Source: Anodontia alba
Lineage: Eukaryota > Mollusca > Bivalvia > Lucinida > Lucinidae
DNA: 64,000 nt
NCBI GenBank assembly: GCA_964016985.1
Contig: OZ024827.1
Span: forward strand, 111,962,029-112,026,028
Direction: 5' to 3'
The number at the start of each line of letters is the position of its first letter. Position 1 is the first letter of the stretch. Below are positions 10,101-21,623 of the stretch, piece after piece. A program made the translations under genes and the position numbers. Below the pieces are notes generated by a model. It had not been told where the DNA came from. It did no database searches and saw nothing but the letters and a program-made list of their open reading frames with translations.

Positions 10101-10440
10101 GTGAGTGTTTTATGTCTGTCCAAACGTGTTGTGGTTACCGCTTGATGACTCTAAGACATCTGTGTTACATACCCAATATGTATGTTAAGGTTACTACTCT
10201 AAACTGTAATGAGACCAGTCCTGCGGTGTATGGCTACAGCTGAAATTATTCGATGTAAATCCATTTATGCCTAATGGACTCTTCTGCCTTAAATCGTAGG
10301 ATAAGTCATATTCAAATAAAAAGGGTGTCATTTTTATGTGGCGCAACGCAAAAGGATTAATTTGCTAAAAGTGATAACTTGTGCAGCCAGCAGTTAACAT
10401 TTCCAAAACTGGAGGCTACTCTTATATTCTCAGAGAAGAG

Positions 10441-10504
10441 TTCAAGTGGCCGAGCCGTTAGCGAGTCTGACTTCAGGTCATGTGATCTCGGGTTCGCAAA
10501 ATTG
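10441..10504 (+). repeat. tRNA-like remnant after B1 (SINE head or tRNA pseudogene)
   Basis: AGTGGCCGAGCCGTTAGCGA resembles the D-arm/box A of a tRNA, and CTCGGGTTCGCAAA resembles a T-arm/box B with a degraded end, at the usual spacing. No acceptor stem can be formed, so it is not a functional tRNA gene. It may be the head of an old tRNA-derived SINE whose body is the following C/A-rich stretch. Confidence 0.5.
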
Positions 10505-12158
10505 TATAAAAGACGTCCAGGAAGAGCTACAATCACAGAAAATAGCCTACCAAAGATACCAAGAGGAAGAGCAAACAAACCAAGACAGACAGTACACACA
10601 CCACAAAACAATGAAAAGCAAGGCAACCAACTCCCTCCCCCACCCCCTTTACCTCCTCCTCCCCGCCCCCAACCACACACACAACAAGGTGATCACAATG
10701 CTAGACAGGATCCACTAAACACAACAATATAACTACGGATAGGACAAAATACGAAAAAGCAACGCAGCCAGCAGCCGCATCCACACAACGAAAAAACTAC
10801 ACCACAATCATCATCTAAGAACGCTCGGGGTATATCAATTTTACTGGTACCAATGCTTCACCCTATGTTCAGGTGTGACAAAAATACAGAATAGGCGTTC
10901 GGCTCACATAGAGGCTCCCTAACTTAATTAGTTAATCGTCCAAAAAACAAAAGAAACGTGTGTAAGTCAAATTGATCGCTGTGTATGGTCAGGGCTCGTG
11001 GCAATTATCCCAGACTTGGGCAGCCAGAGCTAAAGAAAATCAGTAGCTGAATCACGGAGGACCCGAATAGAGACTTACATCAGGCATCAACCATCAAATA
11101 AAATGTTTAGATCGACAACTTCATAGAGTCGGAGACCCGACCCAGAGTCGTGCAAATCAAGAGGAAAGCATAACTATCAACAATGATTGGGTGAAAATCT
11201 AAGTTGGAAATGTACTTGACATGGATAACTAATCATAATTACCCTTAGTACAGGAACAGACACTGCTGGTATTAGTTGGGTGGTCTAAATGTTAAATATT
11301 GAATCTGGTAAACGTCCTAAAATTTCGAACTCTTTATTCCAGACGTTTGTTGTTTTGTCTAAGTTTTGCTTTTTATGCAATTGTTTCGTAAAATACTTAG
11401 TGGGATGGCAAACAGTGTGAACTCTGATCGGACTCTGAAGGAGCAGTCTGATCTGAGTCTTCATTGTTCGTATACGCCGTTTTGTCAGAAATTTTGGTGT
11501 ACTATTTTCGACCCTTTACCGCAATAAAAAAAGAAACCATTTGGGACTGACAAAGCTGGTCTTACAAGTGGATTGGTTTTAAATTCGTATGGTCTTAGGA
11601 GTAGAAGTTTATTGCACATATTATTATATAAATCAATTTTAGTTTTTTAAACAATTTTAGTGCTAATTAAATGGTCTCATACGGAAATTAATATCAGATA
11701 GAACTGGTGCAAACGGTTTAGTTGCCATCTTTCATAGTTCGTGGAAGATGGCACACTATATAATTAATAGCTTTTGAGATCTGTTCTTCACTACTGCCTG
11801 CACATTGGGTAAAAGTTATAACCAAAGTATTTTTTGTCGTTTCGGTCAGTTGCTTGGTTTCGGTCAGTTGCTTGGTTTAACTTTTAGGCCGAATATTTAG
11901 TTCTCAATAGTACTCATTTATGGACGCAAAGGATGGGAGGGTGAAGTGTACAGAATTGGTTAGGTGCTGCCTGCATATGGCTTGCACTTGGAAATATTAG
12001 CGCACACTAAAAGATTAACTTGCTGCAGTTTATGATAAGCACACAGCAATGTATCACTTGCAGCTTGGATATATAAGCACACAATGAAAGGTTACCTTGC
12101 TGTAGTGCATGATGAGTATAGAACAACATATGGCTCACAGGAGGGACATATTTCGCGG
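10505..12158 (+). repeat. post-B intron module, copy 1
   Basis: Repeated intron DNA running from a C/A-rich tract through ACTACGGATAGGACAAAATA, a diverged palindrome of the GGCAAACAGTGTGAAC type (about 11405-11480), and two copies of a ~80-base repeat containing TTGCTGCAGTTTATGATAAG. No exon is recognised. The 340 bases between B1 and the tRNA-like remnant likewise hold nothing. Confidence 0.75.
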
Positions 12159-12193
12159 TTTTTTTTTTTTTTTTTTTTTTTTTGTTTTTTTTT
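12159..12193. repeat. T-rich tract, unit 2
   Basis: Nearly pure T after CATATTTCGCGG. The same place holds tracts of quite different length and TTG content in the other units. Confidence 0.9.
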
Positions 12194-12941
12194 CCTTTGC
12201 TGATTTTTATTTTTTATTTTTTATTTTCTAAAATATTGTGAAAATTCCAGAAATTTGAACTAAGGAAACTTGTTGAAATACATACCCTATCGATTTCTGC
12301 ATAATTTGCAGTCATTTTTACAATGGGCGAAAAGACGAAAATATTCGATCTTTTAAAAACCAATAAATATATATAAAAAAATCGTTTTATACATATGTAG
12401 TTACAACGAAAGGTTTTATATTAAATCATGACAAATGAATGCACATTTATTTCTTCTATGCAAAGCACTAGTCAAAAATACAAAAATAACGACTTTCTTA
12501 AAAATGCCAAAAGCAGAATAATCCAGTCGACGCTTATATTTTACGGTATGAACTGAAACAATAATTTTATAACCTTTACCAATCTCTGGGCAAATTTAGC
12601 ATACAACAAACTAATGATATTTGTCTTATGTTTTCAAGAAAATAGGATTTGACATTTCATGCAAATTGTTTGCACTGGAGACAGTTTGCTTGAAACGCCA
12701 AAACCTGTCTTCTGGTAAAAGTAAGAAAATAGTTATATATGTCTCCTACTGAAAAATTTATCCAGAGTGCTAAGCTAATTTCGTTTTTTGGCTTTTTTTC
12801 TATTAAAGTGCCCTCCCAATGAAATATCGGTATCTTTGATCCTAGTTACGGAATGAGTGTGAAGTAATTTCAAACAAAATAGTTATGCTACACTTTGCAT
12901 TTATTATATCACTAAGTTTGAATCTTAGTGGCTGTGGCACT

Positions 12942-13365
12942 TTAACACTTAAATAGCTAATCACAACGGCAACAGACGATACTTTGTGTTGTCAGGGAAA
13001 ATATGACTTGACTTTTCATGTGAATCGTCTGTCAAGCAGACGATTTCAAAAAACAATGCCCAGTCTTAGATCTCTGAAAAAAAAAATAAAGAAAATGAAT
13101 GTTGTCTGTTCCAATTTTCCATGGCAATTGACCCTTAAAATGCCATGAATACCTGCATCTGAAAATGTCGTCTGTTGATGTCGTCTGCTGGATATTCTTG
13201 CAAACTTTTCAAACCTTTTTTTTTTGCATACAGGCAAACAGTGTGGACCCTGATCAGACTGCTCCAAAAGGTCTGGGCCCACACTGTTTGCAAAAATGAC
13301 TTTTAAAATCACAAGCAGACGACAAAGCAGACGACAATTGTTGTGAATGGCAATTTAAGTGCTAA
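12942..13365. mobile_element. inverted-repeat element upstream of exon A2 (MITE-like)
   Basis: Left end TTAACACTTAAAT and right end ATTTAAGTGCTAA (GTTAA in other units) are inverted repeats extending inward through TCACAAC/GTTGTGA and GACGA-rich arms. A strong central hairpin GCAAACAGTGTGGACC...TGTTTGC lies near 13230-13290. No ORF. The right end is about 105 bases before the A2 acceptor. The 750 bases between the T tract and this element hold no recognised feature. Confidence 0.65.
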
Positions 13366-13470
13366 GGATTACAACAAGACACTTCTTCTCTTTTCAGTCT
13401 TGCGTGTGCGTTCAATGCTCACAAGTGTAATCTCTTTTAGAATTATTTCATGTTTTGAATATTTCTTCAG

Positions 13471-13635
13471 ACTGTGGAGAGCCAGCACCAGCAGTTGCTA
13501 ATGGTAACTTTTATGGGGATACGTTTTATGACGGCACGGCTAATGTTACTTGTTCATTTGGGTATGACGGTGATGGGCCTGCGATTTGTGGGTCAGATGG
13601 TAACTGGGCCATTGTACCTACATGCATTTCAAAAG
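13471..13635 (+). CDS. CCP exon 3 (class A, copy A2)
   Basis: Acceptor TTTCTTCAG, donor GTAAGT, 165 bases, phase 1-1. Carries Asp17, Asp21, Ser29-Phe30, Ile48 and Ser54, the last two private to this copy; all four cysteines, Trp46 and the NVT sequon are kept. It is followed directly by another A exon, because the B exon expected between them has been deleted. Confidence 0.88.
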
Positions 13636-14201
13636 GTAAGTAATATTAAAGCTAAATATTATTTGCAGGAGTGTTTTTAAACATATCGTAATATCAAGAA
13701 AATCTTAGAGTTTACGATTGCTCCGGAAGATCTTAATGAATGGTCACTGACTGGTCCAATGCTATTTTCCATGGATTTCGCAACGTTATTATAACCAAGT
13801 ATTAGCTTTCACAAACAAGCTTGGTCTAAGTTTTTTGTGAAAGCTTATACTTATTATGGCATTCATGTACTGATAATTCGTATAGTTTAGAGCTCATATG
13901 TATTAGAGGAATTGTTGCATAAGCATCAGCGTCGTTGGTGTCTTTGGCGTCGGCGTTGACGTCGGATCCACAAATGATTACGTTTAAAATTTAGAGATTT
14001 AACACTCCTATTATGAAAAACATTTGTTTCCCGCAAATCATGATAGGGATGGTAGTATATATTGGCCAAAATTTACATATAGAACAACTCTTGTCCATGA
14101 TTAAAGCTCAACAACTTGGACTTTTATGATAACGTGTGTAAAAACCTATAATTCTTAAATGTCTGAATTAGTTGATTTTGTTAGATTATAGTCTAGTGTT
14201 T

Positions 14202-14533
14202 TATTCATTGGAAGTTTGTTTGTGTTGAGGTTTTACGGCCCAGTCAACCCAATGGGGTCATGTCGAGCGCGGTCAGTTTACCTAACAACACATTTACTGG
14301 TCAGGCTTAGTACTCTAAGCGGTTAACCAGTATTGTGCACATTCTTTCGCCAGAAACTGACAACTACCCTTCTTGAATCAGCGGAAGGGAGAGAATGACC
14401 GTAGAAAATATTTCATGATCAATCTCCACGAAAGAATTTTGCCGACCTCGGAGGGGTTGAACCCGCGACCTCCTGGTCTCCAGTCGGACGGCGCATCCAA
14501 CTGAGCCACCGAGGCCGGCTATTCATTGGAAGT
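14202..14533 (-). mobile_element. tRNA-derived SINE with 14-b target duplication
   Basis: The insert spans 14216-14519 and is flanked by TATTCATTGGAAGT at 14202-14215 and 14520-14533; the other units have this sequence once. Read on the minus strand it starts GCCGGCCTCGGTGGCTCAG, with box A TGGCTCAGTTGGATGCG and box B GGTCGCGGGTTCAACCC, and ends in an A/C-rich tail (CCTCAACACAAACAAA). This is the layout of a pol III SINE; the ending resembles conserved 3' domains of mollusc SINEs, but I cannot name the family with certainty. Confidence 0.9.
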
Positions 14534-14583
14534 ACAACTGCGTTAGTCATCTTGAGGTCAAGGTCATATATGTAAATGATTTT

Positions 14584-15557
14584 AGCTCACCTGAGCACAA
14601 AGTGCTCAAGGTGAGCTATTGTGATCAGTCGATGTCCGTCGTCCGTCGTGCGTCGTCCGTCATGCGGCGTCAATACTTTACTTTAAAAGCCCACTACTCC
14701 AAGATCCCTAGACCTATTGACATGAAACTTGGTAGGAAGCATCGGAGTGACTTCTACAAAAAAAAGCTAAAATCGTTTCGATTTGAAATCCAAAATGGGC
14801 GCTATCGCGGCCATCTTGAAAATCTATTTTTCGGTTCCTCTCCTGAACAAAAAGGTCAATTAACTTGAAACTTGGTAGGAAGCATTGTGGTGACTAGAAA
14901 ATAGCTAAAATTGTTCCGATCCGAATTTCAAGTAGCGGTCATTTTGAAAATCTATTTTTCGTTTCTTCTCCTGAACCGAAGGCAAATGGATTTGAAATTC
15001 GGTAGGAAGCATTGCGGTGACTTGTACATGAAAATATTGCTAAAATCGTTCCAATCGGAAATCAAAGATGGCCGCCAGGCGGCCATCTTGAAAATATATT
15101 TGGCTTAACCCAATGGCCAATTGATTTGAATCTCGATAGGAAGCATCGCGGGGAGGGGATATGGGGTGTGGGGTAGAGTTGTAGACCAAAGATAGCTAAA
15201 ACGGTTCTGATCTGAAATCAAAGATGGCCGCCCAAACGGAGGCTCAAAGATGGCAGCCCCAACGGCGGCCATCTTGAAAATCTATGTTTCGTTTCTTCTC
15301 CTGAACCAAAGGGCCAACTGACTTGAAACTTGGTAGGAATCATCGGGAGGTGACTTGTAGATCAAAAATAGCTAAAATCGTTCCAATGGGAAATCCAAGA
15401 TCGCCGCAATGGCGGCCATCTTGAAAATTTATTTTTCGCTTCTTCTCTTGGACTAAAAGGCTAATTGGCTTTAAACTTGGTTGGAAGCATCGGGATGACT
15501 TGTAGATTAAAAAAAGCTCAATTTTACCGATTGGAAATCCAAAATGGCCGCCATGGT
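14584..15557. repeat. GC-rich tandem array after A2, truncated
   Basis: Same array as after A1, starting AGCTCACCTGAGC, but it stops inside a unit at about 15557, where it joins post-B intron sequence. An extra partial GATGGCCGCC block at about 15224-15270 differs from other copies. Confidence 0.85.
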
Positions 15558-15565
15558 TTTAAATT
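15550..15565 (+). other. deletion junction: B exon lost
   Basis: The sequence reads GCCGCCATGG then TTTTAAATTCGTATGG. In intact units the left part continues with GGCCATCTTGAAAAT and the right part is preceded by AAGTGGATTGG. About three bases (TGG) are shared at the join. Everything between, including the hairpin, a B exon and the tRNA-like remnant, is absent here. Confidence 0.85.
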
Positions 15566-16143
15566 CGTATGGTCTTAGGAGTAGAATTTTACTGCACATA
15601 TTAATATATTAATCAATTTTAGTTTATTAAACAATTTTAGTGCTAATTAAATGGTCTCCTACTGAAATTAATATCAGATAGAACTGGTGCAAACGGTTTA
15701 GTTGCCATCTTTCATAGTTCGTGGAAGACTGCACACTATATAATTAATAGCTTTAGAGATCTGTACCTCACTACCGCCTGCACATTGGGTAAAAGCTTTA
15801 ACCAAAGGTTTTTTTTTTGTTTTTTTTTTTTTGTCGTTTCGCACCTAGGTCAGAGGCTTGGTTGAACTTTTCGGCCAAATATTTAGTACTGAATAGTACT
15901 TATTTATGTACGGATAGGATGGGAGGGTGAAGTGTATGGAATTGGTTAGGTGCTGTCTGCATATGGCTTGCACTTGGAAATATTAGCGCACACTAAAAGA
16001 TTAACTTGCTGCAGTTTATGATAAGCACACAGCAATGTATCACTTGCAGCTTGGATATATAAGCACACAATGGAAGGCTACCTTGCTGTAGTGCATGATG
16101 AGTATAGAACAACATATGGCTCACAGGAGGGACATATCTCGCG
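15558..16143 (+). repeat. post-B intron module, 3' part only (unit 3)
   Basis: The right portion of the post-B module fused to the array by the deletion. It contains the two ~80-base repeats and leads into the T-rich tract. Confidence 0.75.
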
Positions 16144-16173
16144 TTTTTATTTGTTTGTTTTTTTGTTGTTGTT

Positions 16174-16208
<35 letters not shown>

Positions 16209-16231
16209 TTGTTTTTTTTGTATATTTCTTT
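16144..16231. repeat. T-rich tract, unit 3
   Basis: Mixed TTTG/TTG repeats followed by a long T run and more TTG. Likely length-variable. Confidence 0.9.
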
Positions 16232-16943
16232 GCTGTTTTTTAATTTTTCGTATTTCTCTTAAATATTGTGAGCATTCCAGAAATTTGAACTAAGGAAACT
16301 TGTTGAAATTCATACCCTATCGATTTCTGCATAATTTGCAGTCATTTTTACAATGGGCGAAAAGACGAAAATAATCGATCTTTTAAAAACCAATTAATAT
16401 AAAAAAAATCGTTTTATACATATGTAGTTACAACGAAAGGTTTTATATTAAATCATGACAAATGAATGCAAATTTATTTCTTCTGTGCAAAGCACTAGTC
16501 AAAAATAACGACTTCCTTGAAAATCCAGTCGACGCTTATATTTTACGGTATGAACTGTAACAATAATTTTATAACCTTTACAAATCAATGGACAAATTTA
16601 GCATACAACAAACTGTTGATATTTGTCTTATGTTTTCAAGAAAATAGGATTTGACATTTCATGCAAATTGTTTGCAATGGAGACAGTTTGCTTGAAACGC
16701 CAAAACCTGTCTTCTGGTAAAAGTAAGAAAATAGTTATATATGTCTCCTACTGAAAAATGTATCCAGAGTGCTAAGCTAATTTCGTTTATTGGCTTTTTT
16801 CTATTAAAGTACCCTCCCAATGAAATATCGGTTTTCTTTGATCCTAGTTACGGAATGAGTGTGAAGTAATTTCAAACAAAATAGTTATGCTACACTTCGC
16901 TTTTATTATATCACTAAGAATGAATCTTAGTGGCTGTGGCACT

Positions 16944-17372
16944 TTAACACTTAAATAGCTAATCACAACGGCTATAGACGATACTTTGACTTTTGTGTTG
17001 TCAGGGAAAATATGGCTTGACATTTCATGTGGATCGTCTGTCAAGCAGAGGATTTCGAAAAAAATACCCAGTCTTAGATCGCTGAAAAACAAAACTAAAG
17101 AAAATGAATGTTGTCTGTTCCAATTTTCCATGGCAATTGACCCTTAAAATGCCATGAATACCTGCATCTGAAAATGTCGTCTGTTTATGTCGTCTGCTGG
17201 ATATTCTTGCAAACTTTTCAAACCTTTTTTTTTGCATACAGGCAAACAGTGTGGACCCTGATCAGACTGCTCCTAAGGTCTGGGTCCACACTGTTTGCAA
17301 AAATGACTTTTAAAATTACAAGCAGACGACAAAGCAGACGACAATTGTTGTGACTGGCAATTTAAGTGTTAA
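16944..17372. mobile_element. inverted-repeat element upstream of exon A3
   Basis: Ends TTAACACTTAAAT and ATTTAAGTGTTAA. The central hairpin 17242-17298 is close to perfect: GCAAACAGTGTGGACCC pairs with GGGTCCACACTGTTTGC. In the flank before it (16517-16530) a short deletion gives GAAAATCCAGTCGACG, shared only with the unit of A6. Confidence 0.65.
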
Positions 17373-17478
17373 GGGTTACAACAAGACACTTCTTCTCTTT
17401 TCAGTCTTGCGTGTTTGTTCATTGCTCACAAGTGTAATCTCCTTTCCAATTTCTTTCATGTTTTGAATATTTATTCAG

Positions 17479-17643
17479 ACTGTGGAGAGCCAGCACCAGC
17501 AGTTGCTAATGGTAACTTTTATGGGGATACCTTTTATAACGGCACGGCTAATGTTACTTGTTCACATGGGTATGACGGTGATGGGCCTGCGATTTGTGGG
17601 TCAGATGGTAACTGGGCCACTGTACCTACATGCATTCCAAAAG
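17479..17643 (+). CDS. CCP exon 4 (class A, copy A3)
   Basis: Acceptor TTTATTCAG, donor GTAAGT, 165 bases, phase 1-1. Asp17, Asn21 and Ser29-His30; this is close to the consensus of the later A copies. Cysteines 2, 28, 40, 52, Trp46 and the sequon at Asn25 are intact. It opens the first ABC unit. Confidence 0.88.
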
Positions 17644-18227
17644 GTAAGTAATATTAAAGCTAAATAAAGATTGCTCCAGAAGATCTTAATGAATGGTCAC
17701 TGACTGGTCCAATGCTATTTTCCATGGATTTCGCAACGTTATTATAACCAAGGAATAAACTTTCACAAACAAGCTTGGTCTAAGTTTTTTGTGAAAGCTT
17801 ATACTTATTATGGCATTCATGTACTGATAATTCGTATAGTTTAGAGCTCATATGTATAAGAACATTAGAGGAATTGTTGCATAAGCATCAGCGTCGTTGG
17901 TGTCTTTGGCGTCGGCGTTGACGTCGGATCCACAAATGATTACGTTTTAAATTTAGAGATTTAACACCCCTATTATGAAAAACATTTGTTTCCCGCAGAT
18001 CATGATAGGGATGGTAGTATATATTGGCCAAAAGTTACATATAGAACAACTCTTGTCCATGATTAAAGTTGAACAACTTGGAGTTTAATGATAAAGTGTG
18101 TAAAAACCTATAATTTCTAAATGTCTGAATTACTTGATTTTGTTAGATTATAGTCAAGTGTTGTATTCATTGAAAGTACAACTGCGTCAGTCATCTTGAG
18201 GTCAAGGTCATATATGTAAATGCTTTT

Positions 18228-19480
18228 AGCTCACCTGAGCACAAAGTGCTCAAGGTGAGCTATTGTGATTAGTCGATGTCCGTCGTCCGTCGTGCGTCGT
18301 ACGTCGTCCGTCTTGCGGCGTCAATAATTTACTTTAAAAGCCTACTACTCCAAGATCCCTAGACCTATTGACATGAAACTTGGTAGGAAGCATCGGAGTG
18401 ACTTGTACAAAAAAATGCTAAAATCGTTTCGATTTGAAATCCAAAATGGGCGCTATCGTGGCCATCTTGAAAATCTATTTTTCGGTTCCTCTCCTGAACA
18501 AAACGGTCAATTAACTTGAAACTTGGTAGGAAGCATTGTGGTGACCAGGAAATAGCTAAAATTGATTCGATCCAAATTTCAAGTAGCGGCCATTTTGAAA
18601 ATCTATTTTTCGTTTCTTCTCCTGAACCGAAGGCCAAATGGACTCGAAACTTGGTAGGAAGCATTGCGGTGACTTGTACAGGAAAATATTGCTAAAATCG
18701 TTCCAATCGGAAATCAAAGATGTCCGCCATGGCGGCCATCTTGAAAATATATTTTGGCTTAACCCAATGGCCAATTGATTTTAATCTCGATAGGAAGCAA
18801 CGCAGGGAGGGGATATGGGGTGTGGGGTAGAGTTGTAGACCAAAGATAGATAAAACGGTTCTGATTTGAAATCAGAGATGGCCGCCGACACGGCGGCTCA
18901 TAGTTGGCCGCCCAAACGGCGGCCATCTTGAAAATCTATGTTTCGTTTCTTCTCCTGAACCAAAGGGCCAACTGATTTGAAACTTGGTAGGAATCATTGG
19001 GAGGTGACTTGTAGATCAAAAATAGCTAAAATCGTTCCAATAGGAAATCCAAAATTGCCGCAATAGCGGCCATCTTGAAAATTTATTTTTCGCTTCGTCT
19101 CCTGGACTAAAAGGCTAATTGACTTTAAACTTGGTAGGAAGCACCGGGATGACTTGTAGATTAAAAAAAAACTAAATTGTACCAGTTGGAAATCCAAAAT
19201 GGCTGCCGTGGCGGCCATCTTGACAATCTATTTTTGCTTCTTCTTCTGCACAAAAAGGCAAATAGACTTAAATCTTGGCAGGAAGCATCGTGGTAACTTG
19301 TGGATCAAAAATGGTTAAAATCGTTCCTGTCGGATATCCAAGATGGTTGCCTTTCATGTATATCACAAGTACCAGTACGGGAAAAATGTTCCTTATGACA
19401 GGCACGGCCAGTGATTATTCACCCTGCACATCCGTACCATTCCAGCATTATCACTGAAAAAGCCATTGATCATTTTCTAT
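18228..19480. repeat. GC-rich tandem array after A3
   Basis: Starts AGCTCACCTGAGC. Several units contain paired GATGGCCGCC/GGCGGCCATC hairpins and the CAAGATGG-type core. Contains no coding exon; the minus-strand readings are repeat translations. The 580 bases between the exon and the array hold nothing recognised. Confidence 0.85.
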
Positions 19481-20073
19481 CCACAGAGTGTCATAGTAAA
19501 ATTCAGGTCAGACTGTGCGGATATGCACGCTGATCTGACGCATCGTTCGGCAAACATGTTTGAGAAACACTTTACGGCACAAATACTTGTAATTATAATA
19601 TCGGATACCATGGCTCTTTTTTGCACTTATCCTTATATTTAAGGAGAATTGACACACTTTCATGCAAGGCAACTTTTTTAAATTGTTTACTCCCTGCGGG
19701 AGTAAATGCTTTCCTTTTAGAGTAGATACTCTTGCCAAAATGGTGAAGTGTATTCGATTCCCCTAAATGTGCAGTTTCACTACTTGATAATATGTCTGTA
19801 AGTTGCTGCCTAAATGGCAATAGTGCAGAGTATGGTATTATGATATGTGTACTACATGTTTATTTAAGAATTCCTTTTCAATATTAAGGGGCATTTATAT
19901 ACGTTTAAGGTAGATAACGCTGCTTAATGTTTTTCCTTCTTTCTACTCTTAAAGGAAGAATGTACTCCCACAGAGACAATGGGTCTACTCTAGCAGGAAA
20001 GAATTTGCTCACACAGTGCGCAAATTCTTTTCTTGTAAAGTAGACCTCTTTTTACATGGGGTTGGGTATACAT

Positions 20074-20860
20074 AAAAGCAAACAGGAAGTCACTAATGTT
20101 GATTCCATTGTACAAAATGGCAGACAATTTGCCAAATGTATCCGGTCAGTCCCTTATCGATGAAGAAGTTAATGTTGACAGACTATAATTTCATGATGAG
20201 AAAAGCATTAAAGGTTCTGGATACATTTGGGAACAAAAAATAATATTCAAGTTCCTTTTAGAGTTGACCCTTCTCGAAAAAGGCACTTTTGACAGAGTTA
20301 TCCCCTGAAAGTGTATCTATTCCCCTTAGCTCTTGTTATGCTGAATAAATTAAGATGACATGCCCACTTCAAATTTCCAGCCAATCAGATTACTTGATTT
20401 TGGTTTTTGATAGAAATTCACATATTTAACGACAAACAGTGCAGATCCAGATTAGTTGGCTTCTTCAAAAAGCGAACAGGAAGTCACTAATGTTGATTCC
20501 ATTGTACAAAATGGCAGACAATTTGCCAAATGTATCCGGTCAGTCCCTTATCGATGAAGAAGTTAATGTTGACAGACTATAATTTCAGGATGAGAAAAGC
20601 ATTAAAGGGTTCTGGATACATTTGGGAACAAAAAATAATATTCAAGTTCCTTTTAGAGTTGACCCTTCTCGAAAAAGGCACTTTTGACAGAGTTATCCCC
20701 TGAAAGTGTATCTATTCCCCTTAGCTCTTGTCATGCTGAATAAATTAAGATGACATGCCCACTTCAAATTTTCAGCCAATCAGATTACTTGATTTTGGTT
20801 TTTGATAGAAATTCACATATTTAACGACAAACAGTGCAGATCCAGATTAGTTGGCTTCTT
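20074..20860. repeat. ~394 b tandem duplication before B2
   Basis: The block beginning AGCAAACAGGAAGTCACTA near 20077 is repeated from about 20471 (AGCGAACAGGAAGTC). The join lies within AAAAGC, present at both ends, and splits the first hairpin so that only its left arm remains at 20434-20460. Each copy holds the 23-codon ORF (20117-20188 and 20511-20582). Other units have one copy. Confidence 0.88.
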
Positions 20861-20892
20861 CAAAAGCCAACTGATCTGGACCTACACTGTTT
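20829..20892. repeat. hairpin upstream of exon B2
   Basis: AAACAGTGCAGATCCAG pairs with CTGGACCTACACTGTTT with one mismatch in the inner part. Ends about 65 bases before the B2 acceptor. Confidence 0.8.
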
Positions 20893-20957
20893 TCTAAGAC
20901 AGGGCATGTCGTGTTCAGCAAGAGAAGGGTTAAAATTATTTTAATTTATTGTTTCAG

Positions 20958-21116
20958 ACTGTGGAGATCCCGGTATTGCACATTCCATAAATCTAGGGGA
21001 CACACTCTTTAATGGAGGAGCATTTTTTACATGTGATATAGGATATGTAGGTGGCGGAGCTGCTGATTGTTTAGACACTGGTTCCTGGGGTACACTACCA
21101 ACCTGTGATCCCATAG
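20958..21116 (+). CDS. CCP exon 5 (class B, copy B2)
   Basis: Acceptor TTGTTTCAG, donor GTGAGA, 159 bases, phase 1-1. Carries Asn12, Thr25, Ile28 and Asp51; Thr25 is private, Ile28 is shared with B4. Cysteines at 2, 26, 38 and 50 and Trp44 are kept. No N-glycosylation sequon is present in class B. Confidence 0.88.
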
Positions 21117-21559
21117 GTGAGAGTTTTATGTCTGTCCAAACGTGTTGTGGTTACCGCTTGATGGCTCTAAGAAATCTGTGTAACATACCGAATATGTATG
21201 TTTATTTTACTACCCTAAACTGTGACGAGACCAGTCCTGCGGTGTATGGCTACAGCTGAAATTATTCGATGTTAATCCATTTATACCTAATGGACTCTTC
21301 TGCCTTAAATCGTAGGATAAGTCATATTCAAATAAAAAGGATGTCCTGTTATTTTTAGTATTACCATGTTTTAGAAATCCCTGTATTAAATGCAAGCAGC
21401 GTAGGCCCTAATCAGACGCTCTGGGTAAACACTGTTTGTCAGTGTTCCTTTTATGGGGCGCTAGGCATAAATGGATTAATTTGCAAAACGTGATAATTTT
21501 TGCAGCCAGCAGTTAACATTTCCAAACCTGGAGGCTACTCTTATATTTTCAGAGAAGAG

Positions 21560-21623
21560 TTCAAGTGGCCGAGCCGTTAGCGAGTCTGACTTCAGATCAC
21601 GTGATCTCGGGTTCGCAAAATTG
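21560..21623 (+). repeat. tRNA-like remnant after B2
   Basis: AGTGGCCGAGCCGTTAGCG with box B-like CTCGGGTTCGCAAA; acceptor stem absent. Preceded at about 21394-21455 by a diverged palindrome of the GTAGGCCCTAATCAGACGCTC type. Confidence 0.5.

Noticed and set aside
10441..10504. Functional tRNA gene
   Set aside because: No acceptor stem, degraded T-arm, and no pol III terminator at the right distance.
10357..10680. 107-codon minus-strand ORF rich in Gly after each B exon, and Pro-rich plus-strand ORFs there
   Set aside because: They are translations of the C/A-rich tract after the tRNA-like remnant; frames break in some copies and composition is that of simple sequence.
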